A stretch of 64,000 nucleotides of DNA from Candidatus Paracaedibacter acanthamoebae (lineage in GTDB: Bacteria > Pseudomonadota > Alphaproteobacteria > Paracaedibacterales > Paracaedibacteraceae), in NCBI RefSeq assembly GCF_000742835.1, contig NZ_CP008941.1, positions 682,001 to 746,000 of the forward strand. The letters are read 5' to 3'. Positions 11,225-19,592 of this stretch are shown in pieces. Every line of letters begins with the position of its first letter. Positions within the stretch are counted from its first letter, which is position 1. Position numbers and translations under genes: made by a program. The notes below the pieces were generated by a model. That model searched no databases and had not been told where the DNA came from. It saw nothing but the letters and a program-made list of their open reading frames with translations.

Positions 11225-11542
11225 TTAATCTTCTGGATGGAATGGTGAAGCCCATCCGTTGGAAGCCGCCAAATCTATTTCAGCACTTACTGTTAGAGGT
11301 AATTCATATACATATTTAGAAGCATTATAAATGCCATTTAATGTATAAGAGGTTGCCCCATAAGCAGCCTGGCATGTTTTAAGAACATAACTGCCAACAA
11401 TGTAATTCCTGCTAGATTTTATATCAATTTTCTGAGAATAAAGTTGCTTAGTAGACATAGCAGATTCAGTAAGATTCTCTGAGATTTGATTTAAAATTGT
11501 GGCCGTTATCTGTTGACCAGCAATCTGGCCACATTGTGTCAT
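11225..11542 (-). CDS. Hypothetical 105-aa frame, likely C-terminal piece of a frameshifted gene
   Basis: No family recognised. The frame reads MTQCGQIAGQQITATILNQ and ends PFHPED. It is open upstream of the ATG as far as about 11605, reading TGNAVYDNLTPNL before the Met, so it overlaps the end of the upstream 357-aa frame by about 50 bases in the -1 frame. No Shine-Dalgarno of note precedes the ATG. I think it is the tail of one longer protein that also includes the next two entries. An independent small gene remains possible. Confidence 0.45.
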   Translation of the reverse strand: MTQCGQIAGQQITATILNQISENLTESAMSTKQLYSQKIDIKSSRNYIVGSYVLKTCQAAYGATSYTLNGIYNASKYVYELPLTVSAEIDLAASNGWASPFHPED

Positions 11543-11553
11543 AAGGTTAGGAG

Positions 11554-12627
11554 TTAAGTTATCATAAACTGCATTTCCCGTATACCATTTGCAAGATTTA
11601 TTAAACTATCTGTCACCGCTATGGAAGTGTCATATGTATAACGAGCCACAGAGGTAGTTGCTGTATATGCCGTATTTGCCACATAGGATGTAGCCTTATA
11701 AGTACTGCTGGCAACAGATTTTACGCCATTTGTTAAGGGATTGAACCAGCTATACCAACCGCTGTTTGGTTGCTCAGCCACCTGCGTTTCTTGATGATCA
11801 CCAGTGTCATTTCCTGGTACAGACAAAGAAGTTAACATCAAAGTCTCTTGATCTTCAGGCTTTGCTTGGTCTAGCTCTGCAGTCTGTTTTTGCGCTTCTT
11901 GTTGAGCTAATAACTCCACCTCAAGCCGCAAGCGTCTTACTTCTTTTTCAGCATTTAAAACTTGCTCATAATCAGCACCGGATAGTGAACTGTCTTTTCT
12001 TAGTTGATCGAACAGTGGAGCAGAAAGAATATTTTGAGCTAACATTTGTCCTCTGCCATTAATAAAGCACTCTGTCAGTGTGTCCGCAACCTGAGCCCCT
12101 ATTAATTGACCAGTTATTTTGCCAGAAAACCGTCCCCATTCACTTCGCAAATAACGAAGCAAACCTGTATTTTCCTGCACCGTACTTTTAACATGCTGGC
12201 TAAGTTTGTCTTTAAAATGGGCAAGGGGATAATTAGCAAAAATATATTGGGACATTTTATCATGAAGGTTATATCCCGTCCCGGTAGTTACTAGATCAAC
12301 CATTGGCAAGATTATTTTATTATAATCTGAGGTATAAGAACTTTGGGCAATAAGGTCTCTTGTCATGCTTTTTAGTTTCATGCCCAAGGATCTTGTCAGT
12401 TCTCTCGAACCATATTTTGCTAGAGCCTCCACAAGCTCAGAAGTCACGCTATTTTCTTTATTTTTCATAAATTTCTTGATTGCCAGATCAATTACTTCAT
12501 TAATCTTATTTTGAGTATAATCATGTAAAGCATTAAAAACTGTATGGACAAGCAAACCATCCAGAATTGTAAGCGCATTAATTGCCTTGAGAGGAAGGTG
12601 TGCCGTATCAAGAGGGCCCGTTGCCAC
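11554..12627 (-). CDS. Hypothetical 357-aa frame, middle part of a probable frameshifted secreted protein
   Basis: No family recognised. The frame starts at a GTG that touches the stop of the upstream 124-aa frame (TAATGTG) and is open nine codons further upstream. The protein is mainly helical, with a Gln/Glu-rich coiled-coil-like stretch near residues 215-255 and a Tyr/Thr/Ala-rich C-terminal part (SSTYKATSYVANTAYTATTS) that looks like imperfect repeats. It lacks its own signal peptide, whereas the upstream frame has one. Dropping one base from the A5 run near 12637-12641 would join the two. Confidence 0.55.
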   Translation of the reverse strand: MATGPLDTAHLPLKAINALTILDGLLVHTVFNALHDYTQNKINEVIDLAIKKFMKNKENSVTSELVEALAKYGSRELTRSLGMKLKSMTRDLIAQSSYTSDYNKIILPMVDLVTTGTGYNLHDKMSQYIFANYPLAHFKDKLSQHVKSTVQENTGLLRYLRSEWGRFSGKITGQLIGAQVADTLTECFINGRGQMLAQNILSAPLFDQLRKDSSLSGADYEQVLNAEKEVRRLRLEVELLAQQEAQKQTAELDQAKPEDQETLMLTSLSVPGNDTGDHQETQVAEQPNSGWYSWFNPLTNGVKSVASSTYKATSYVANTAYTATTSVARYTYDTSIAVTDSLINLANGIREMQFMIT

Positions 12628-12628
12628 A

Positions 12629-13003
12629 TTAATAAGATTTTTGGACAGCCATATTTACAAGTTGTTTAGTAGCAATATCCCCGGTTTTTTGACCAACTTT
12701 CTCAAAAAATAAGCTAATTCCATCAATACCGTGGATCGCAACTAAATTATGCAAAGCATTTTCAAAATTGTGGCAACTCGACTGCACAACTTCCGTAAGC
12801 ACCCCATATGCAAAACCATTTGTTAGAATGGATGTCGTAGAACGAATGTCGCCACCATTAGCTGATACCAACGGTTCTATTTCTTGAGTAGTCACTAATG
12901 CTCCGTGGCTGTCATTAGTGGAAAAATCTTTCTCCATTGCATTTAATGTTGTCGAAAGAAGCAAAAATGCAGCAAAAGTGGAACTTTTATTAATAACCTT
13001 CAT
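12629..13003 (-). CDS. Hypothetical 124-aa frame with signal peptide, probable N-terminal piece
   Basis: Begins with a signal peptide (FAAFLLLSTTLNA, cleavage after residue 22) followed by MEKDFSTNDS. No family recognised. The last residues (QLVNMAVQKSY) lie where the next frame is already open, and a single-base change in an A5 tract would continue the protein into the 357-aa frame. It stands 310 bases from the divergent secreted-protein gene at 13314. Confidence 0.55.
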   Translation of the reverse strand: MKVINKSSTFAAFLLLSTTLNAMEKDFSTNDSHGALVTTQEIEPLVSANGGDIRSTTSILTNGFAYGVLTEVVQSSCHNFENALHNLVAIHGIDGISLFFEKVGQKTGDIATKQLVNMAVQKSY

Positions 13004-13313
13004 CTGTATTATCTTCCTTTAATAATTAGCACGACTTTCTATCAAGGAAGTGGTGATCTATAATTTAAATTATAAACATTTTTTGTTATCAATTTTTTAT
13101 ACTTAGTTTTACCTGCATCAGATAATAATAAAAAACCTATTGCTGCCATTAACGTGCCGATCGCTTACTGGGGGGAATGTTTAATCTGATTTCTTAATAA
13201 CCCCCAGAAATGCTCCAGCAATTTTTTAGTAAAATTTTATCTCATTTTAACTATTTCTTTTAGGAGGGGCCTAACCTTATAGTCGCAATATAATTAAAAG
13301 GAAAAATGATTAA
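13004..13313. other. AT-rich divergent intergenic region
   Basis: Separates two divergent secreted-protein genes. I see AT-rich stretches that could hold promoters for both, but no convincing -35/-10 pair, repeat or RNA gene. A short ATG frame from 13306 is discussed with the next gene. Confidence 0.5.
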
Positions 13314-14117
13314 ATGGATAGAATATTTTTCAGTTTTTATGTGCTGGGCTCTTTTGGTTATTCTGCCCCTGCTCCAGAATTCCAAGACGCCTTGTGTTTT
13401 GACAACCAAAACGAAGCAACCAAACAAAACCGGAAACTTCGTTTAGCTATTGAAATATATAAGGCAACAAAAAGAAAGTATTCCGACCCACACGGGATTT
13501 GGGATCAACACTATTTAAAAGAAAATCCTGAGATTGAGAAAAGTCTAAAAGAATTTGGAGAGGGCAAGCGCGGTCACTCTCTCGCCCGTATTCAGCCCGA
13601 AGGAAAAACTGCCCAAGCCTTACATGATGAGCTTGTTAAAGAAGGGTTTAGTTGGAAAGCTGTTCCTTTATTGGTAGACCAAGGGGCAGATAAAAGGTAT
13701 TGGAAGTTGAATGGTGAGCAAACCGCCGATGAAAAAGATCCTGATGTGGTCAAGATGCATATTTATACTCATCGAGATGGAGGGATGGTCAGAATTAAGG
13801 CAAGCGGTGTCCCGGACAAAACAGCAAAGTATCCGAAAAGAGTACCCCATGTGGTTATGGCTGTTTTAAAAAATTTTGATCCAGCCCAGTGCCGGGGAGA
13901 ATCCTGTAGCTATGACACAAGTTATGACAATGAAGCTTTTAAAGTCACCCGGGAAGGAATGGCAGGTCCCAAAGCCGCTTCTATTAAATATGGATTCAGA
14001 TACCCTTTTAAAAATAATACGTCTTACTCGCAAGAATTAAACCGCCTTGCAGAAGATATCTATATGGATCTAGTGCATACCAACTTAAAAACAAACTGCC
14101 CTAACTTATTAGAATAA
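13314..14117 (+). CDS. Secreted protein with toxin-like C-terminal half
   Basis: 267 aa. The N-terminus is hydrophobic and ends in SAPAPEF, compatible with export. The region from about residue 142 to 240 contains MHIYTHRDGGMVRIKASG, then RVPHVVMAVL and DNEAFKVTREG, spaced like the compact His-containing domains at the ends of polymorphic toxins. I cannot name the family with confidence. The Shine-Dalgarno (AAAGGA) fits an out-of-frame ATG at 13306 better than the ATG at 13314; that other frame encodes MIKWIEYFSVFMCWALLVIL, a better signal peptide. A frameshift in the leader is therefore possible. Confidence 0.65.
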   Translation: MDRIFFSFYVLGSFGYSAPAPEFQDALCFDNQNEATKQNRKLRLAIEIYKATKRKYSDPHGIWDQHYLKENPEIEKSLKEFGEGKRGHSLARIQPEGKTAQALHDELVKEGFSWKAVPLLVDQGADKRYWKLNGEQTADEKDPDVVKMHIYTHRDGGMVRIKASGVPDKTAKYPKRVPHVVMAVLKNFDPAQCRGESCSYDTSYDNEAFKVTREGMAGPKAASIKYGFRYPFKNNTSYSQELNRLAEDIYMDLVHTNLKTNCPNLLE

Positions 14118-14222
14118 TTTACCCACGTGCTATAAAAGCTCAGAAGCACGACTATAACTTTCTAACGCTGAAATCGACGCTAGTAGATAAAATAACCGCT
14201 CGGAAAACTTTAAATTCCATCC

Positions 14223-14251
14223 TTTAGAATTTTGGTATTCTCGGGTATACT
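14223..14251 (+). promoter_or_regulatory. Promoter for a leaderless yhhQ mRNA
   Basis: TTTAGA (14223-14228), a 17-base spacer and a perfect TATACT (14246-14251). Transcription would begin about 7 bases later, at or next to the ATG at 14259. No Shine-Dalgarno is present between the -10 box and the start. Confidence 0.55.
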
Positions 14252-14258
14252 ATCCCCC

Positions 14259-15059
14259 ATGGATACGACATATATTGTAACTTTTATAACCTGGTTGCAG
14301 GGATCTAGTGTTGAACTGGTATCCCTCTATCTTTTTATAACCAGTGTGATCATCATTCTCGCTTTATTAAGAACTCTAGGGCTTTATGGACTTTACGCTT
14401 ATAATATAATCGCCACCATCTTGGCTAATATTCAGGTTCTCAAAGTCTCTCAATTTTCCTTTTCGCCTGAGCCGGTTGCGTTAGGCACAATTACCTTTGC
14501 AACGATCTTTTTGGTCAGCGACATTATCACGGAACATTATGGTAAAAAAGCAGCTCAGCGCAGTATTTGGCTTAGTTTTTCAAGCCAGATCATTGTCACA
14601 ATCTTAATGGTTCTGACGCTAGGACATTCCCCCCTTGCGGGCGATGCCGCTCAAACCGCCATGGAAACTTTATTCCTTCCTGCCCCGCGCCTTGTCATTG
14701 CCAGCCTTGTTTCATTTGTGGTTAGCTTATTGATTGATATTCAAATCTTTAACGCCCTTAATACCTATACGCGCCACCGCCATCTTTGGCTAAGAACGAG
14801 TCTTTCAACAATGGTCGGGGCGCTGGTGGACAATATTATTTTTAGCACGTTGGCTTGGGTGATCCTGGCGCCTCAGCCAGTATCCTTGCAAACATTAATA
14901 TTTACCTATATTCTAGGAACTTATGTCGCTCGCGTCCTGATCGCTATTGTATCAACGCCAGTTTTGTACCTAAGTTATTATTTTACCAAACCTTTTTCGA
15001 AACCGAGCCATTTAGTTCAGGAGCAGAAAAAAGGTTATGCGGAATCGGAACGTCTCTAA
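14259..15059 (+). CDS. yhhQ: Queuosine precursor transporter, YhhQ/VUT family
   Basis: Inner-membrane importer for queuosine precursors (preQ0/preQ1 or queuine-type bases). The 266-aa protein has about six to seven membrane segments and the family core FATIFLVSDIITEHYGKKAA near residues 79-98. ATG 14259 is preferred over the TTG at 14232 because the -10 box lies inside the longer reading. The next gene is tgt, which uses such bases, so function and context agree: the cell probably salvages rather than makes the base. Confidence 0.9.
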   Translation: MDTTYIVTFITWLQGSSVELVSLYLFITSVIIILALLRTLGLYGLYAYNIIATILANIQVLKVSQFSFSPEPVALGTITFATIFLVSDIITEHYGKKAAQRSIWLSFSSQIIVTILMVLTLGHSPLAGDAAQTAMETLFLPAPRLVIASLVSFVVSLLIDIQIFNALNTYTRHRHLWLRTSLSTMVGALVDNIIFSTLAWVILAPQPVSLQTLIFTYILGTYVARVLIAIVSTPVLYLSYYFTKPFSKPSHLVQEQKKGYAESERL

Positions 15060-15139
15060 AGACTAAAATATTTCGAATAAGCTTTTGATAAACTCATGAG
15101 CTAAAAAGAAACTGTTATAAAAGAGGTTTAAGAATAAGG

Positions 15140-16333
15140 ATGACCAAATTTAGCTTCACCTTCCATCGCCCGGACCCCAATTCCCGTGCTCGGCTCGGCC
15201 GTCTTGAAACCCCCCATGGTGTGGTCGAAACACCGGCCTTTATTTTTTGTGCCACCAAAGCAGCTATTAAAGGGGTAACCTCAGAGCAAATGCAAGCGGA
15301 AGGAACGCAGTTTATTTTATCCAACACCTATCATCTGATGCTACAACCTGGCTCTGATATTATCCATAAGGCTGGGGGTCTCCACAAATTCATGGGTTGG
15401 AAAGGTCCGATGCTGACTGATTCGGGTGGCTTCCAAATTTTTAGTCTGGGCCATGGTTCCGTTGCTGAAGAAATTAAAGGTCGTCGTAACTCAAATCGGC
15501 CTCGAACGATGCTCAAAATTACAGAAGAAGGTGCTAAGTTCAAATCCTATATCAATGGGCAAACCTATCTCTTGACGCCTGAACGTTCTGTTCAAATTCA
15601 ACGCGAACTGGGCCCCGACTTTGTCGTTGTTTTAGATGAGTGCACGCCGTTCCATGTGGACAAGCGTTATACGGCTAGATCCATGCATATGAGCCACCGT
15701 TGGGCTGTGCGCAGTCTAGAAGAATTTCGTCGGCACGATGATGACACCCAAAAATTATATGGGATTTTGCAAGGAGGCGTTTATGAGGATCTCCGCCTTG
15801 AAGCGTGTGACTTTGTCAACAACCAGGATTTTTTTGGTCATGCGGTTGGTGGTTCGCTGGGGGCCAGCAAATCTCAAATGTATGATGTTGTTGCCATGAC
15901 GATGGCCAACTTGCGTGAAGACAGACCAGTTCACTTGCTTGGTATTGGGGGGGTACAGGATATCTTTAATGGCGTTCGGCATGGGATTGACACCTTTGAC
16001 TGTGTCCATCCTACCCGCTTAGCCCGCCATGGGGGCGCCTTAGTGCGGCCGGAAAACAATCCCAAACCAGCTCGCGAGCATATTGTTCTAACCAACAGCC
16101 AATTCCGCGAGGATTATACGCCAATTGAGCCAGATTGTTCATGCCACACCTGTCGCAATTATACCAAGGCCTATTTGCATCATTTGTTAAAGGCCCAAGA
16201 ACTCGCGGCTTATACCTTGATTACACTCCATAATGTCAACTTTATGAATCGATTATTGGCAGCTGTACGTCAAGGGATTGCCGATAAAAATCTTGATACC
16301 GTTGAGAAGAGCTGGGTTCCTGAGAAAACCTAG
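15140..16333 (+). CDS. tgt: tRNA-guanine transglycosylase
   Basis: Exchanges guanine-34 for a 7-deazaguanine in GUN-anticodon tRNAs, the first tRNA step of queuosine modification. DSGGFQIFSLG near residues 93-103 holds the first catalytic Asp, and DTFDCVHPTRLARHGG near residue 284 the nucleophile Asp. The zinc site CSCHTC near 333-338 with a distal His (TLHN) is intact. Length 397 aa is slightly above the usual 370-380. It pairs with yhhQ. Confidence 0.96.
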   Translation: MTKFSFTFHRPDPNSRARLGRLETPHGVVETPAFIFCATKAAIKGVTSEQMQAEGTQFILSNTYHLMLQPGSDIIHKAGGLHKFMGWKGPMLTDSGGFQIFSLGHGSVAEEIKGRRNSNRPRTMLKITEEGAKFKSYINGQTYLLTPERSVQIQRELGPDFVVVLDECTPFHVDKRYTARSMHMSHRWAVRSLEEFRRHDDDTQKLYGILQGGVYEDLRLEACDFVNNQDFFGHAVGGSLGASKSQMYDVVAMTMANLREDRPVHLLGIGGVQDIFNGVRHGIDTFDCVHPTRLARHGGALVRPENNPKPAREHIVLTNSQFREDYTPIEPDCSCHTCRNYTKAYLHHLLKAQELAAYTLITLHNVNFMNRLLAAVRQGIADKNLDTVEKSWVPEKT

Positions 16334-16340
16334 AAGGACG

Positions 16341-16787
16341 ATGAACAAACCACTTAAAGACACTGTTGATATTATCGGACGCTATGAAGAACCAGGCGGC
16401 GTACTACCGTTGCCCCTCTATGCCAGCCGAGTTCAAGCGGGATTTCCGTCCCCTGCTGATGATGCTGTGGAAACAGCTTTGGATTTAAATCGATATTTGA
16501 TTAAACATCCCGCGGCTACATTCTTTGTGAGGGTCAGTGGTGATTCCATGATCCAGGCGAGCATCCATGCGGGCGACATCTTGATTGTGGATCGTTCCCT
16601 TTCCCCTAAAACGGGAAATATTGTGATTGCCATTGTTGATGGAGAATTAACTGTTAAACGGCTAAAAATACAAACAAATCAATATATTCTTGTCCCTGAA
16701 AATTCAAACTATCAACCCTTGGTTATTACGCCCGATATGGACTTTAGCATTTGGGGCGTTGTTACCACCGTTATCCATAGCGTTTAA
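16341..16787 (+). CDS. umuD: UmuD-type SOS mutagenesis protein, S24 autoprotease
   Basis: 148 aa, started at ATG 16341 behind GAAGGA, only 7 bases after the tgt stop. RecA-stimulated self-cleavage should occur at the Ala-Gly bond in RVQAGFPSP. The catalytic Ser is in SGDSMI near residue 68 and the Lys in ELTVKRL near 105. The cleaved form joins UmuC to make polymerase V. I found no GTTC-N7-GTTC LexA box just upstream, so SOS control is not shown by the sequence; the genes may be read through from tgt. Confidence 0.93.
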   Translation: MNKPLKDTVDIIGRYEEPGGVLPLPLYASRVQAGFPSPADDAVETALDLNRYLIKHPAATFFVRVSGDSMIQASIHAGDILIVDRSLSPKTGNIVIAIVDGELTVKRLKIQTNQYILVPENSNYQPLVITPDMDFSIWGVVTTVIHSV

Positions 16788-16788
16788 A

Positions 16789-18054
16789 ATGATTGGCTTG
16801 ATTGATTGCAATAATTTCTTTGTTTCTTGTGAGCGAGTCTTTCGGCCTGACTTAGCCAAGAAACCTGTTATTGTTTTATCCAATAATGATGGGTGCGTTA
16901 TTGCTCGATCGAATGAAGTTAAAGCCCTCGGAATTCCCATGGGAATTCCTTACTTTAAGGTACGCCATATCGTAGAACAGCATAATATTCAGCTATTTTC
17001 ATCCAACTTTGCCCTTTACGGTGACTTGTCGGCGCGCGTCATGCAAACGCTCGAAAGTATTGTTCCTACTATTGAAGTTTACTCTGTTGATGAAGCCTTT
17101 CTTGATTTATCGAATATGGAAAACCTACCAGAATTTGGACAAAAGATCCGCAAAACGATTCATCAACATATCGGCATTCCGACAAGCTTAGGGATTGCTC
17201 CAACAAAAACATTGGCTAAAATTGCCAATCTGTATGCCAAAAAGAATAGCTTTCACAAGGGAGTCTGCATTCTTAGCTCAGAATCAGACATTATGAGTGC
17301 CTTGATGGGAATCCCTGTCAGAGACATCTGGGGAATTGGGCGGAAAATCAGCGAGTCCCTCCTCCGAGCCGGCATTCGCACGGGCTGGGATTTATATCAA
17401 GCTGATCGCTCTTGGATACGGCGCAAATATACAGTCACGGGAGAGCGATTATGGATGGAATTACATGGAATCCCTTGTCATACAATCGATGAGTCTCCCG
17501 CTACTCGAAAATCAATCCAAGTCACTCGCAGTTTCAGTAGTGGTGTCAGCACAATGGAAGAGCTCCGCCAGATTATTGCTGGTTATGCCTCAAGGGCTGG
17601 TGAAAAACTCAGACAATCACAGCAGCGTACACAAACTCTTATGGTGTATATTCGCACAAATAAATTCCGCCCCCAAGATCCACAAGTATTCCGAACGGGC
17701 ACAATTACGCTTCCATTTCCTATCTATGACGATTTGGCCATCACCACCGCTGCGTGTAAAGTCTTAGAACAAATCTTCCTTCCCGGGTATAAATACATTA
17801 AGGCTGGGGTGATTTTGCTTGATTTCTACCCGCACAATACCATTCAGTTGGATTTATTTGCTCCTTCTCTTCCCCCTCAACGGGAAGAAAAAACATCTAA
17901 TTTGGCCAAAGCCATGGACACTATTAATCGTCGGTATGGTCGTAGTACTATTGTCCATGGATCCTGCGGCCTAAATGTCAAATGGAAAGATCGTAAAGAA
18001 CGCATCTCCCCAGCCTACACAACACGTTGGGATGATTTACTTGTCGTAAAATAA
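16789..18054 (+). CDS. umuC: UmuC-type Y-family DNA polymerase V catalytic subunit
   Basis: Error-prone translesion polymerase. ATG 16789 follows the umuD stop by one base. Catalytic acidic residues are in GLIDCNNFFVSCERVF at the N-terminus and YSVDEAFLDLS near residues 97-107, with the palm motif NNDGCVIARSNEVKALG between. The 421-aa length is full. A longer frame from 16690 would run through umuD and is not used. It converges on murE with a 23-base gap and no visible terminator. Confidence 0.96.
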   Translation: MIGLIDCNNFFVSCERVFRPDLAKKPVIVLSNNDGCVIARSNEVKALGIPMGIPYFKVRHIVEQHNIQLFSSNFALYGDLSARVMQTLESIVPTIEVYSVDEAFLDLSNMENLPEFGQKIRKTIHQHIGIPTSLGIAPTKTLAKIANLYAKKNSFHKGVCILSSESDIMSALMGIPVRDIWGIGRKISESLLRAGIRTGWDLYQADRSWIRRKYTVTGERLWMELHGIPCHTIDESPATRKSIQVTRSFSSGVSTMEELRQIIAGYASRAGEKLRQSQQRTQTLMVYIRTNKFRPQDPQVFRTGTITLPFPIYDDLAITTAACKVLEQIFLPGYKYIKAGVILLDFYPHNTIQLDLFAPSLPPQREEKTSNLAKAMDTINRRYGRSTIVHGSCGLNVKWKDRKERISPAYTTRWDDLLVVK

Positions 18055-18077
18055 AGTCAGGTGTTTGAAGATAATAA

Positions 18078-19592
18078 TTAGCGTGCTGAAGTCGTTTGCG
18101 ATCTATTTGCAGCTTCATACTTTTGTAAGACCTTAGCAGCAACTTGACCATCATCAAAAGGAATTACTTCATCCTTTATTAATTGGCCAGTTTCATGGCC
18201 CTTCCCAGCAATCAACAAGATATCGCCTGTGTTAAGATTAGCAATTGCTTGTTCTATCGCTTGCTTGCGATCGCCAATATCTTTCCCACGCGGGCAGTTT
18301 GCCAACACTTGGGCTCGGATAAAGGAAGGATCCTCATGGCGCGGATTATCATCTGTCACAATAATAACGTCGGCAAAATCGTCAGCAATCTTGCCCATTA
18401 AAGAGCGCTTGAGAGCATCTCTATTGCCGCCACATCCAAAGACCACATGGAGGCGGTGTCCTTCTTTCACATGAAATCGCAAGGCTTGTAAGGCTCTCAT
18501 AAGAGCATCAGGTGTATGGGCATAATCAACATAAACGGCGGCTCCATTAGATCTATGACCCACAAGTTCCATACGGCCTGGGGCACTTTTAATCCGAGGC
18601 ACTGCTTTTAATATATCAGTTAGGGAATATCCCATTCCCATAATCATCCCTATAGCACATAAAATATTTTCAACCTGAAAGATCCCTGCCATAGCAATTT
18701 CTTGCTGACCATAATCTTTTGAATCAAAAACAAGGTTAAATTTAATTCGCCCAGATTCTAAATGAATTTTTGAAGCCACGAGATCTGCCGGGGCCCCCAC
18801 AGCATAAGTGATGACACGCTTGTTTTTTTGGCGCAACATTAGGGCCAAAGACTTACCGTATGGACAGCCAACATTAATGGTAGCAGCCCTTCCATCCGCC
18901 AAAACTTCCGTGAAGAGTTTGATCTTCGCATCGAAGTAAGCCTCCATACTGTCATGGTAATCCAGGTGGTCCTGGGTTAAATTGGTAAAGCCAGCACTTC
19001 CCACCCGAACTTGGTGAAGTCTGTATTGATCCAACCCATGACTCGACGCTTCAAAGGCGAAATTATGAATGCCGCGACTGGCCAATTGATGTAACATTCG
19101 ATGCAGCGACATGGCATCCGGAGTGGTTAGTTTTGGCACATTAATCAAAGAAGCTATCTCAGGCTGAGCGGTCAACTCTAATCCAACCGTTCCAAAACTA
19201 GCAGTAGTTTGACCCAATTCTCCCAGAATTTGTCGGATAAAAGTTATCACAGAACTTTTACCATTTGTTCCTGTTACGGCAAAAATATTATTGGGTTGAG
19301 TTGGATATAAATGGGCTGCCGCAACGGACAAGGCTTCCCGAGCATTTGCAACGACAATAAAAATTGTGGTGGGAAAATGTTGCCTTACTTTATCGTGAAC
19401 AGAAGCCTCTAAGACAATAGCAGCCGCTTTATTTTTAATAGCAGCGCGAATATTATCAATGACAGTATCGCAAGTTATGGCAATAAACAGGTCACCAGCA
19501 GTTACTTGGCGGGAATCACTGATCACGCATTTGATATCTGATGATACTATAGAATTATCAGGTAAATTAGGCAGTATTTCTTTAATCTTCAT
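18078..19592 (-). CDS. murE: UDP-MurNAc-tripeptide (meso-DAP) synthetase
   Basis: Cytoplasmic Mur ligase that adds the third amino acid to the peptidoglycan stem peptide. ATP loop TGTNGKSS is near residues 105-112. The motif DNPRHEDP near residue 414 is the meso-diaminopimelate selectivity signature, so a DAP-type wall is expected. ATG 19592 (MKIKEIL) overlaps the ftsI end by 11 bases, as usual in dcw clusters; a longer reading begins at 19640. About 504 aa. The cluster stops here: murF, mraY and the rest are not downstream. Confidence 0.96.
   Translation of the reverse strand: MKIKEILPNLPDNSIVSSDIKCVISDSRQVTAGDLFIAITCDTVIDNIRAAIKNKAAAIVLEASVHDKVRQHFPTTIFIVVANAREALSVAAAHLYPTQPNNIFAVTGTNGKSSVITFIRQILGELGQTTASFGTVGLELTAQPEIASLINVPKLTTPDAMSLHRMLHQLASRGIHNFAFEASSHGLDQYRLHQVRVGSAGFTNLTQDHLDYHDSMEAYFDAKIKLFTEVLADGRAATINVGCPYGKSLALMLRQKNKRVITYAVGAPADLVASKIHLESGRIKFNLVFDSKDYGQQEIAMAGIFQVENILCAIGMIMGMGYSLTDILKAVPRIKSAPGRMELVGHRSNGAAVYVDYAHTPDALMRALQALRFHVKEGHRLHVVFGCGGNRDALKRSLMGKIADDFADVIIVTDDNPRHEDPSFIRAQVLANCPRGKDIGDRKQAIEQAIANLNTGDILLIAGKGHETGQLIKDEVIPFDDGQVAAKVLQKYEAANRSQTTSAR

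Noticed and set aside
11560-11580. GGGAAAT heptamer as a programmed -1 frameshift signal in the 357/105-aa pair
   Set aside because: The heptamer is not in the phase of the upstream frame, so it cannot act as a standard slippery site.
16290-16340. Possible LexA operator before umuD
   Set aside because: Only one GTTC half-site is present and the second does not follow at 7 bases.
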